A stretch of 64,000 nt of DNA from Lacticaseibacillus saniviri JCM 17471 = DSM 24301 (lineage in GTDB: Bacteria > Bacillota > Bacilli > Lactobacillales > Lactobacillaceae): assembly GCF_001311785.1 (NCBI RefSeq), contig NZ_BBBX01000002.1, positions 118,770 to 182,769 on the forward strand. The letters run 5' to 3'. The position numbers and the translations under genes were made by a program. Under the pieces are notes generated by a model, which was given only the letters and a program-made list of their open reading frames with translations, searched no databases and was not told the DNA's origin. Within the stretch, counting starts at the first letter, position 1. Every line of letters begins with the position of its first letter. Positions 19,995 through 30,858 of this stretch are shown here, piece by piece.

Positions 19995-21438
19995 ATGAAT
20001 TTTTGTTAATGGCGCAATCGGAATTGGAAATTCAGGTGTTGAACACGCTGAATTTTATCGTGCGAAACGATTCGACCAAGCGGGACTGCCTTATCGGTTT
20101 GTCTTCTCAGATTTTGCCCCTGAATTGCGTGAGGCAATGGAAGTTTGGGGCCTGACCAATGAACAGGTACTCAATGTTTTTGAATATTTCACGCTCGGTG
20201 ACGACTATCTCACACAGGGTGTGACACAGCTATTCGACGCGAAAAAGGAAACAACGATTGATAGCACGAATACCCATCGCTTACGGCACAATTACACCAA
20301 GAGCGGGTTACACATTGTGGAAACACTGGTGAAGTATCCCAATAAGCACAAAGATGACGGTGTCTTGCTGGTTAGCACGGGCCATACCGAAATCTTCGAT
20401 CGTAACACCGGACTCAAGAAGATGAGCTGGGAAACGGTGGACGATCCACATCGCCAATTCCTGATGCGAAACATTCATGTCTATCATCAGGCTGGCCATG
20501 AGCATCTGTTTTTCCCTAATGAAGTGCTGATGTTGCGGTATTTCTATCACAAGGTCAATGCGGCGTTTGATGAGGCCAATGTCTTCATCATTGATCGCGG
20601 CGAAAAGAATGAACACGCGTTGTTCGATGCCCCAATGCCACACGCCAAGTTCATCGATGTCGTGCACGCCGATCATTTGGGTGAACGTGACGATCCCAAG
20701 AATCCACTGTGGAATAACTACTATGAATATATGTTGACGCACATGGATAAACCCGATCGCGTGATTGTTGCCACCAAGGGCCAACGCGATGACTTCCTGA
20801 TTGATTTTCCTGATCGGGGGGACCAGATTGTGACGATTCCTGTCGGTGGGGTCAGTGACACTCCTGCTGCAATCACGCCACATCAGCTTGAGGAACCATT
20901 GAAGCTGATCTCTGTGCAACGGCTCGCACCGGAGAAGCACGTCGATGAAGTCATCAAAGCTGTGGTGGCATTACATGATGCCGGCACACCTGTGATTTTG
21001 GATATCTACGGCCAAGGCGTGGAAAAGGATAAATTAGCTAAGATTATCACAGATGCGAATGCGGATGACTACATCGTATTGAAGGGTAATTCCAACAAAT
21101 TAGCTGAAATCTATCCCCAATATGATGCATATCTCTCCGCATCGTACTCAGAAGGATTTGGTCTGACCTACATTGAAGCCTTGAATGCAGCATTGCCTAT
21201 CATTGCGTACAAGGCCCGCTTTGGCGCAGTCGATCTGGTGACCGATGGGGTGAATGGCTTTTTGGCCGACTTCAAGCGTGATGACATCGACTACAACGTG
21301 CAGCAGTTGGTCGATGCGGTGCACAAATTGCTCGCATCGGACTACACGACACTACAACGGAATACACAAAAGACAGTCGTCGATTATCAAAATCACGTGA
21401 TTGCGAAGAAATGGGAGGACTTGCTTCATGCGCTATGA
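19995..21438 (+). CDS. gtfA: SRRP O-GlcNAc transferase catalytic subunit GtfA, one frameshift
   Basis: GT4 retaining glycosyltransferase, about 480 residues, that with GtfB adds the first GlcNAc to Ser/Thr of the adhesin in the cytosol. The N-terminus after removing one T from the T5 run (20000-20004) reads MNFVNGAIGIGNSGVEHAEF, the family's donor-site start. The GT4 E-x7-E motif is in SEGFGLTYIEAL, and KLISVQRLAPEKHVDEVIKA is the usual GT-B C-domain entry. The start is uncertain: ATG 19995 has no good ribosome site, while ATG 19902, in the same frame, overlaps the asp3 stop. Stop overlaps gtfB. Confidence 0.9.
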
Positions 21439-22281
21439 ACTACTCAACTCAATTCCAGATAACACGCCGCTTTGGGATGACATCACCAAACGGGCGAAGA
21501 AAAATCACGCGACGATTATGACGTTAGCCCCTTCTCCCGGTCTCTACGGCATGGTGAAGGACCACTCACTGCCAGCAACGAATTTGATTGATCACATCAC
21601 GGGGCGCGCCTATCATCCCGGCCGTTATCTCTTCTTTGATCATGCGCCAGTACCTGAAGATACCGCAATTCAAATGCAAGAGGATGGTTTCATTAGTCTG
21701 GTCAATAACGGTGAAAGTATTGGTTACATGACCATCTATGCGAATACCCACCGTGCGGTTAAAGAAATCCATTACACGAATCCCGATGGCACCAACGACA
21801 CGATTGAAGAGTATACGTTTGATGGCTCTCACTATAGTAATCTGATCTATTACAATAATGAGTTGCAGCAGATTCAATTTCTGAATGAAGCGGGTGCCGT
21901 GGTGATTCGCTACTTCTTCTTTGATGGCCTGATTAATCTGATTACAATTGAGACCCGGCGACACAAGAAGTGCTGCGGCGTTATGACACGCTCGATAGCT
22001 TCAATCAAAACGAATTGGCAATGCAATTACAGCCCGAAGACACGGTGACCATCAGCTATTTGGCCACGGAACTTAACGCGTTGATTAAGGCGCCATCGCG
22101 CAATGTATTGCATCTGTCAGAACCTGCCATTGATGAAACGGGTGCTGTGCGCGGTAACTTGTTGATGATTTTAAATGATCAGATTCCTTATATTCACGAG
22201 GTTGAAATGCCAGCGAGTGATTATAATGAGTTGGCGATGCGCAATATCCCACTCACAAAAGCGAAAATTATAGATGCATAA
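21428..22281 (+). CDS. gtfB: GtfB-like chaperone subunit, short, one frameshift
   Basis: Non-catalytic partner that stabilises GtfA and binds the adhesin. ATG 21428 has GGGAGGA upstream and overlaps the gtfA stop. The frame changes near 21963 (…LITIETRR to TQEVLRRYDTLDSFNQNELA). Recognisable GtfB features include RAYHPGRYLFFDHAPVPEDT and the run of aromatic beta strands ending YFFFDGLINLI. The product is about 284 residues, whereas streptococcal GtfB is about 440, so the C-terminal Rossmann half appears to be absent; a real terminator follows closely, so this is not only a frame break. Last gene of the operon. Confidence 0.8.
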
Positions 22282-22318
22282 TACGATAAAATAAGTTATC
22301 CATTTTGGATATAAAATA

Positions 22319-22357
22319 AGACCCGCAACTGATATCAAGTTGCGGGTCTATTTTTTT
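22319..22357 (+). terminator. Terminator of the accessory Sec operon
   Basis: AGACCCGCAACT pairs with AGTTGCGGGTCT around a 7-base loop, then A and T7. The rest of 22282-22613 is AT-rich and holds only this hairpin and the adhesin promoter. Confidence 0.9.
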
Positions 22358-22476
22358 GATTTCGTGTTTATCTATGATTACTTCTTTTGAATTAGCCTTG
22401 ACTAAGTTACTGATAATAAAAAAGCCCTTGTTAATGTCCTTAAAAGAAGCTTTAAAATTAAATAAGTAGAAATATT

Positions 22477-22504
22477 TTGACAAATTAATAACGGCTGGTA
22501 TATT
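22477..22504 (+). promoter_or_regulatory. Promoter of the serine-rich repeat adhesin
   Basis: TTGACA (22477-22482), 16 bases, TATATT (22499-22504), leaving a leader of about 100 bases before the GGGAGG ribosome site and ATG 22614. The adhesin therefore has its own promoter. Confidence 0.7.
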
Positions 22505-22613
22505 AGAGTCATTGCAGATTTAAAAATGTTTTTTATAAATATTGAACAACGGACGGCGCATTTGTTGCTCGATATGTCGCAATAGTTCGTATTAAGCTTG
22601 GGAGGTAAGAAGC

Positions 22614-25600
22614 ATGGGAAGATTGAATCCTGAAAAAAAGTCAGAGATTTTCAACTCCAATAGTAAAACTCGTTTCCGGATGTATAAGGCCGGTAAGCGC
22701 TGGTTAGTTGCCGGAACAGCAACATTAGCCGGTTTATTTGGTGCGAGCATCGCACAAGGTAGTTCAGTAAAGGCTGATACATCAGCGGGCGTCGCCAAGG
22801 AAGCTAGCCAAGAAACGTTGGCGACTGCCAAGACGGGTACTATTCCGGCGGCCTCGACCACAGCAAGTACGAGCGCTAGTCAGAGCACTAGTACCAGTCT
22901 GAGCCAAAGTACAAGTGCTGTGGCTAGTGCCAGTGCGGCATCTAGTTTGAGTCAGAGCACAAGTGCTGTGGCTAGTGCCAGTGCGGCATCTAGTTTGAGC
23001 CAAAGTACAAGTGCTGTGGCGAGTGCCAGTGCACAAGCCAGCACGAGCCTCAGTCAAAGCGCAAGTGCAGTTAACAGTGCAGTAGCTAGCACTAGTCTGA
23101 GCCAAAGCACGAGTGCAGCTAACAGCGCACAGGCGAGTCAAAGCGCCAACACGGATCAGCAAGCAAACAGTCACGTCGCAATTCAATTATTCGCGGCCAG
23201 TGCCCCATCAACGGCTGCTTCTTCGACTGTCGCTAATTCGCAAGCCACCACATCAACAGTCGTCGCTTCGACGACTAGTGCCTCCACGACCAATAGTGAA
23301 GGTTCTTTGGCATCCAACCAAGTGGCCGCAACAATGGCTTTTGATGCTGACACCTTGAAGGCTGTTTGGCCCAATTACCAACGGGGACAACAGCAGAAGT
23401 GCTCAATGGTGTGACAGTCTTTACACTGCCTGTTGATACAACGGCAGCCGTCATCAAGCAGGCGCAAGATACCATCATCGCGGCTAAGCCAGCGGGTCCA
23501 GTTCAGGTTAAGGCAATGGCGGCAACAGCTACCACGACTTAACTGCATCTGAGCAAATAGCTCACGATGTTATGCATGATGCGGTTGGAACCTTAACGAC
23601 ACAGACCACTTTTGGACTGTTGAACTCGTTTAGTCAAATTGCTGATTTGATCAACATGTACGATCCAACCACCAAACTTTCAAATTTGACGCTGCTGCAA
23701 TGGCCACTCTGCAGAATGATAAGCTCATTAGTGGTAATGGTGGTGAAGACACTACTGGCCTGTTTGGTCAGACAAATCACTGGGACATCCCACCGATTAA
23801 TACGACCTCACAGGTTTGGCTTGATCCAAACGGGAAGTTCTATTCTTCCGACCAGAAGGATTGGTTAGGACGACCTACCGGATATCGGACATTACTCACT
23901 GCACAACAAGTTCAAGATCTTTGGAACGTTGGGGTCGCAAGCTTCTTGCAACCATATGTTCAAGGCCTTATTGATTATCAACAACAGATTGCCAATGCGC
24001 TGGATCCTACCAAGACACCAGATGCTGCTAAGAATCAAGCAGCGTTGATGGCGATGAGTGATTATCGTGCAGGTGATATGACTTCAGATGGTTCTAATTT
24101 TGCATCAATCATCTCTGGGGTTTGGGTGGGTCAACAGTTGATCAGTTAGTGCCTGCGGTTTTTGGCAACAACAATCTCGTTACTGGTGACGCAGCGACAG
24201 CCTTTAATAATACATGGTCTGGTTTAAACAAATTGTTAAAGGTCATTATCAGTACTATCCAGAATTCTATTGTTCACCAAGCCTTGGGCGATATTCGTTC
24301 CTTAGGTCTTGCTGATGGATACATGACCAATGGATTGAGTAACTATGTGCCTGCCTCCTTGCAAGGTGCTATTAATCAAAATAATACATTACGAACTATT
24401 GTTAACACCATTGGGATGGGGAGTGCGACAACGGCGAGTTACACCAATTCCGTTTATCAGGCTTTAGCGAATGGGATTACTTCTGCAGTTTTGCGTAACG
24501 CTAATTACGGGATTGAAACAGCGCTTGCTGCCATGGATATCACACCTGTTAACCAATTAAAGGCTGACGGCGACACGATTTATACACCTACTCAGATGGG
24601 TCAATTAGCTACCTTCAATCCAACAGATCCAACGAGCGCAATGGGACACAATCAGACGGCTGCTAACTGGTCCTTACTGATGCAATCAGCTGGCTATTCA
24701 TGGATGAACAAGATTGCAGCTCCATTGGCCCAATTGGCCATGAGTGATGTCGTCGGTGACGGCGCAGGTCATAGCACCATTGAAACATCCACTGCTGCGA
24801 TTTTGAAGACATTGGTAGCAAATGGGACAATTAAGCAGTCCGATGCTGATTTGATTAATAACAGTCTGGGGACAACAGCAGATTCATGGGCCAAAATGCA
24901 GATATGGCCAATTACCAACGGCCCGGTCAAGGTGCATCAGACTTTATTCTTGGCTTATATAATGCTGAAGTGAAGGCTTACCAAACCGCCGCTACTGATT
25001 ATATCAAGGCGCCTAATGCCACAACATTGAATACACCGATCTTTATCAATCCTGGTGATCCTAATGCCATTGGTAAGGGTACAGCAACGGCGTCTAACTC
25101 AGTCAACTATCAAATTCTTGCATATAACAAGGTTTACAAGTGGTTACAAGATTCAGATGCTGCTTTCAAGGCTTCTGAAGCGGCAGATACTGCTGCTAAC
25201 ACACAAATTAAGACGGTTGCTAAGGGCAGTGCGATTAGTATTACACCGGCCGATAGTATGCCTAATACTATTACTGGTGGCACCAGTTTATTTGGTGCCG
25301 CTGGCCTAGATGCAACAAAAGCTGATTTCAAGCCTTTAACTGATCCATCTTCTGTCTTAGGTAAGAATGGGGTTAACTGGTTGAACAACCAGTTAACTGC
25401 AGCATATATTGCTTCATACAACAGCGAAGCAACCCGTGCCACTGATGCCTTTGCAGCCGGTCAACAAGCAGCTAAAGATGCTGCAACGGCAGCAAATGGG
25501 TATGCAATCCCTGATCCTGCTAAGCGAGATAACGTACCATCTTCGACTAATTATTCAGTTAGCGATGATACGACCGCTCAAGTTACCAGTATGAAGGGCG

Positions 25601-28600
25601 GCACTATCTCGCATACAACTGGGGATATCTATTACGCTGGGTATCAAAATCAAGCAACAACCTTCCGTGTTAACTATACAGTTGCGAAGGGGACCTCAAA
25701 GCAGTTATTAGCAACTGACTTCCCAACGAGTGCTGGTTATATCGCTTATACTGATGCAAATGGGAATCCTGCCTTTTACAAACTCTTCAATACTGCAATT
25801 GGTACAAATGTTGTGGAAGATCCAGTATCAAGCAATGGGTTGACCGCTGGTGATTCGCAATCATTAGTTGCCACCAACGTTGATAGCAGTAATGTGATTA
25901 ATTTTGTTTACAGTAATAACCTTGTGAGCCAAGGTGCTGTTTTGAATGGCCAACCAATTACTACACCGTATGATGGCCAAACGGCAAGCTCACACGCTTC
26001 TGGTAAGTTGTCAGTCACCTTGAACTTTAAGGATTCACAAACAGGCAGCGCAGCTAACTATGGACCTTATGACTTGGTTGAAGGTGATTATGTTGTCACC
26101 GGTGATAGTTCCAAGGTTGGCAAATATACCGTTACCTTAACGGATCAGGGTCGTCAAAAGATTGAAGCAGCGTTGACAGCCGCAGGTGCGTCTGTTCAAA
26201 ATGTGGATGATCAGTTGAAGGGCTTAACTGGTACAATTACTATTCAAGACAGCGTTACCGGTTTATCACAAGTAACTTCAGCTAACCAGACCATCAACGT
26301 TGGTGATGCTGTACCTAGTCAGAGTGCTTTCTTCCCAACAATTTTGGACTCAAAGGGCAACTCAATTTCAATCGATGATGTGACGATTAGTGGCTTACCA
26401 ACTGGTTCACCACAGGCTGGAATGTACATTGTGACATTGACTGTTACAGATCCTATTAGTGGTCAAGTAACGACCAAGCAAGCTATTTTGAATGTTTTGG
26501 ATCCAATCAACTCACAATTGAACTCACAAATTCAAGCCTCCACATCGGCTGCGGCTTCTGTTGCAGCAAGTGAAGCCGCATCAACTGCTGCATCAATGAG
26601 CACCGCATTGTCTCAAGCAAACTCCACGGCAAGTGCTGCAAACAGCGCAACTTCTGACGCTAATTCTACGGCATCGACCGCTAATTCAGCTGCTTCAGAA
26701 CTAGCTTCTCAAGCGAGTGCTCGTGAATCAGCTTCAACATCAGCAATGATGTCGGAACACAACTCACAGTATATTTCTGAACAAACAAGTGCTGATATGT
26801 CTAACTTTATTAGCCAAGAAATATCTAATGCTACCTCTGCAGGAACGAGTGCCGCTGTTTCAGACGGCTACAATGCGTCAGATGCTTCAAACGCTGGTAG
26901 TGCTGTAGGTAGCCAGGTTGGTAGTGTCGCAGACTCACTGATTAGTAGTCAAAGTACTAGCATTAGTGAATCAGCAAGAGAAAGTAATATCGGGAGTATT
27001 GCCGCATCACAAGCCGTTTCTGATGGCATTAGTGATGAAAGCTCATTGACCTCTATTTATAATAGTGCTGCAAATTCGGCACAATCTCAGTACAATTCGG
27101 TTATTGAATCAAATAGTGCAAGTACGCAACTCAGCAATTCTATTTCACAAAGTAATAGTGCTGCCGCAAGTGCTGTAGTCTCTCAAGCATCAGCTGCTAA
27201 TAGTGCCTTGAGTCAATTGAGTGAAATCGCAAGTCGGAGCGATAGCGCTGTAGCATCAGCATCAAGCCAAGCTTCAGCAGCTAACTCCGTAGCAAGCGCC
27301 GCTTCTGAATTACAATCAGCAGCCAGTGCATCAAACTCAGCCGCTGTCAGTGAAGCTATCAGTAACGCAGAAAGCCAAGCAAGTGCTGCAGGTTCAACAA
27401 GTGAACAGATTTCTGCCGCAGGCAGTACTGCAGCAAGTGAGAAGACGAGTGAAATCGCATCTAATGCAAGTTCAACCGCTGCATCACAAACTGCAAGTCA
27501 AGCAGGATCCGTTGCCGAGAGCCAAGCCGTATCAGCTGGTTCAACAGATAGTCAAGCAAGTGCAGCAGGTTCAATTGCCGCATCACAAGCTGCTTCTGTC
27601 ACAGCAAGTCAATTAGCTAGTGCCAGTGTTGCCGCAAGTGACGCAGCAAGTGCATTGAACTCACAAAACTCAGCTGCTAATAGTGCCTTGAGTCAATTGA
27701 GTGAAATCGCAAGTCGGAGCGATAGCGCCGTAGCATCAGCATCAAGCCAAGCTTCAGCAGCTAACTCCGTAGCAAGTGCCGCTTCTGAATTACAATCAGC
27801 AGCCAGCGCATCAAACTCAGCCGCTGTCAGTGAAGCTATCAGTAACGCAGAAAGCCAAGCAAGTGCCGCAGGTTCAACAAGTGAACAGATTTCTGCCGCA
27901 GGCAGTACTGCAGCAAGTGAAAAGACGAGTGAAATTGCATCTAATGCAAGTTCAACCGCTGCATCACAAACTGCAAGTCAGGCAGGATCCGTTGCCGCTA
28001 GTCAAGCAATCTCTGCAGGATCAACTTCAGAAGAAGCCAACTCCGCAGCAAGCACAGCGGCATCACAAGCTGCTTCTGCCACAGCAAGTCAATTAGCAAG
28101 TGCCAGTGTTGCCGCAAGTGAAGTGACAAGTGCATTGAACTCACAGAATTCTGCTATTGCTAGTCAAAACAGTCAATTGAGTGCTGCTAACTCTGCAACG
28201 AGTCATGCAATTTCAGTTGCTAATAGTCAGGCTGCTTCTGTTGCAAGTGATAACTCAACCTTGTTGAGCCAAGCTAGCTCTACAGTTAACTCAGCCTCTA
28301 CAGATGCAAGCCAGACTGGATCAATTGCAAGCGAAAACTCAGTGATTGCAAGTCAGGCGGTATCAACAGCGTTAAGTCAAGCTGCTTCAACAGGGTACGA
28401 CAGCTCAGTTGCAGCTAGCCAAGCTGTATCAACAGCAGTGAGTGACGCCGCATCGACTGCAAGCCAAAACTCTACCTTATTGAGTCAAGCTAACTCGACA
28501 ACTAGTGCTGCTTCAACGGCCGCAAGCCAGATGGCATCAACGGCAAGTCAGAATTCAACATTAGCGAGTGAAGCTGTATCAACAGCAATGAGTCAGGCTG

Positions 28601-29634
28601 CTTCCGCAGCACAATCCACTTCAAACGGGAATGGTGGCGGATCTAACCCAGGGAACGGTGGTAATGGTACCGGATCTAACCCAGGTAATGGCAATAATGG
28701 TGGCGGCAACGGCACGGGGAACTTACCTGGTACAGGTGGTAGTCAATTACCTGGCAGTGAACTTCTGCATGACGCTGTCGCAACTATTGTGCAACACTCC
28801 ACTGATGTTGAAGTTTATGACAAGCCAAATGGCACAGGTACTGGCAAGATGTTACCAGAAAGTACCGATTGGAAGGCCTATGAGAAGTACACCGATGCTA
28901 ACGGCGTTGTTTGGTACAACTTAGGTGGTAACCAATGGGTCAAAGGCACTGGGATTATTCTCGATGCTAAGCCAGGCAGCTATAAGGAACTGAAGACGAT
29001 TGGGGTTGTGACCCAAGGCTCAGGCGTTCCTGTTTACACCTTGCCTGGTGTGAGTGGTAAGGCTACCGGCCAAATCTTGAAGCCAGGTACGGCATGGAAG
29101 ATTAGCGCATCGGTAATCACAAGCGATGGCCAACTCTGGTATCGTGTTGGGACGAACCAATGGGTCAAGGCGACGGACATCACAATTGGCAATATCCAAG
29201 CGATGAATGATGTTGCCGTGATCAACTATGTACCAGGTTATGGTATCAATGTTTGGGCCGATGCTAATGGCACCAAGTTTACTGGCAAGCGACTCCAGAC
29301 GGGCTCCGCTTGGAAGGTCTTTGCTAAGGCAACTGCTGCCAATGGTCATGTCTTCTACAATGTCGGTGGTAACCAATGGATTGATAGTGCCAATGTCATC
29401 CTCGGTTCTAAACCAGCATCGAAGCCGGTTCAAAAGAACACCACGACCATCAAGTACGTTCCAGGTTACAGCATCAAAACTTGGCAATCACCAACTTCTA
29501 AGGTGAGTGGCAAGAGCTTAGCAAACGGCGCAACAGTGACCGTTTCAGCAAGCGAAATCGTGAATAATGAACTCTGGTACCAAGTTGGTCCAAACCAATG
29601 GATTAATGCGAAGTACACTAATGAGCTTCGTTAG
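22614..29634 (+). CDS. Serine-rich repeat glycoprotein adhesin (SRRP), five frameshifts
   Basis: Surface adhesin, about 2,340 codons, substrate of the SecA2 system. Parts in order: KxYKxGKxW signal peptide (YKAGKRW at residues 24-30, cleavage near SVKA-D); short Ser/Ala/Gln repeat SRR1 (nt 22858-23160); a non-repeat binding region (to about 26530) with MBG-like (TTPYDGQTASS) and Ig-like beta domains; long repeat SRR2 (26533-28625) containing a 480-base tandem duplication; a Gly/Asn linker; an LPGTG motif; and four SLAP/SH3-like repeats, each with a W/F-Y-x-V/L-G-x-N-Q-W-[VI] core. No membrane anchor follows LPGTG. Frame changes near 23385, 23535, 23675, 24118 and 24895; 24886-29634 is one frame. 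Start ATG 22614 with GGGAGG. Confidence 0.92.
27190..28149 (+). repeat. 480-base tandem duplication inside the SRR2 repeat
   Basis: 27190-27669 and 27670-28149 repeat at an offset of exactly 480 bases (160 codons). The first about 325 bases are nearly identical; divergence rises toward the end (for example AGCCAAGCCGT versus AGTCAAGCAAT). This is the usual way such adhesins change length. Confidence 0.9.
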
Positions 29635-29659
29635 TCACAAGTCATAGGCAACGCAATGA

Positions 29660-29688
29660 AACCCCCGAGGGATACCCTCGGGGGTTTT
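29660..29688 (+). terminator. Terminator of the adhesin gene
   Basis: AACCCCCGAGGG and CCCTCGGGGG with a 3-base loop, then T4. Confidence 0.92.
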
Positions 29689-29711
29689 GTTGTGGTTGAG
29701 AATATTGGATG

Positions 29712-29758
29712 AAAAAAGCGTTGCGACAGCTGATTCGAGCTTGTCACAACGCTTTTTT
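29712..29758. terminator. Second, bidirectional terminator
   Basis: AAAAAAGCGTTG pairs with CAACGCTTTTTT through a longer imperfect stem (GACA/TGTC). It serves the convergent glycosyltransferase operon on the minus strand. Confidence 0.85.
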
Positions 29759-29769
29759 GTGTTAGATGG

Positions 29770-30827
29770 CTAAAGTGCGAGTCCACCATCATTGAAATCG
29801 GACATTAAGAGCTGTCGTTCCGCTTGCAGGAGTGCATTCGCTGTGAACCAGCCTTCCCGCAGTAGACGACCAATTCGAGCGGTCTGAGCGAGTGTTTCTG
29901 CCAAGGTGTCATCGGGAATCTCTTGGACAATCGCATCAGCCTCATGAATATCATTGATAGTGAATCCCAGGTGGTTGGCCTCGATAAATGGGGCCACCGC
30001 ACTGGCTTTAGAAATGATGACTGGCATGCCATGTGAGAGATAGAGGGAGACTTTGTGTGGGTGATTGTAGTGGGTGTAATCACCATAGGGGCGGCCATCC
30101 AGATTGTTATCCCAGGCTAAGCCAAATGCTCGCGGCATTTTTTCAATGAGATCCCACTGGAATAGCCCACCGCCGTACGTCACTTTTGAGTTAGCATTCA
30201 GGTAATCGGCTAATTCATCGTCGGTAACACCAAAAGTAGTAATCGGTGTGTCGAGATCCCAGTGCACCAAAAACTGTGACTTAAACAGATTGCCCGCCAT
30301 TACTAGCTTGCGCTCAAAAGTCTCTGGTTTGATTTCATATTTGTCCCACTGATGTTCGTCATCGAGGTAATCCAAAAGCAGGTGGTCAACCATGGGTGCG
30401 GTGACACCTTCTTCATGCAACGTTCCGCCATGGGTTGTCCGTGGACGATGAGACCGTCCGCTTTGTTGAAGTACGCCATCTCATCGAATTGATCGCGAAT
30501 ATAAGGGAAACGCCAAGTATCGACATCATGGATAAAAATGATGACCGAGATACCTCTGAGGTGCATTTGATCGATGAAATGATTCTCGAATCGATAACTG
30601 TTCAGACTGGGATACTGATGGACAATTAAGTCCCCCGGATTGACCCCTGCTGTAATCCCGTCGATGCGGGCAATCTGGGACTCGTCTGACTCTCCATTAT
30701 CGTCATAACGAAATAAGTCGAGTGGGAGGTAGTCATGGCGCATCGCAATTGTAGAGACATCAACCTTGGCTTTGCTTGTTGCATCAAAAGAGAAACCTTG
30801 GTTCATTTGTGTAATCCATTTTTTCAA
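29770..30827 (-). CDS. Gtf3-like glycosyltransferase, one frameshift
   Basis: About 352 residues. TTG at 30825-30827 is the start, since GGAGG lies 6-7 bases upstream on the minus strand. The frame changes near 30420 (GQPMAER then LHEEGVTAPMVDHLLLDY). Segments such as LIVHQYPSLNSYRF, ISVIIFIHDVDTWRF and the C-terminal PHKVSLYLSHGMPVIISKAS match the Gtf3 / galactofuranosyltransferase-like GT-B family, which adds the second sugar to GlcNAc on serine-rich adhesins. It is the second gene of a minus-strand pair that points back at the adhesin gene. Role in extending the adhesin glycan is inferred from family and place. Confidence 0.82.
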
Positions 30828-30858
30828 GATTGGTCCTCCATAACATCAAAATAAGGCA

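Noticed and set aside
20308..20940. 210-codon minus-strand frame
   Set aside because: Exact antisense of gtfA, whose product is clearly recognisable; codon phase explains the open frame.
22268..22483. 71-codon minus-strand frame between gtfB and the adhesin
   Set aside because: No ribosome site; it contains the operon terminator and the adhesin promoter region, and its AT-rich composition alone explains the open frame.
22858..23160. CRISPR array or satellite in the serine-rich stretch
   Set aside because: The repeats are translated codons for Ser/Ala/Gln with irregular periods and no spacers.
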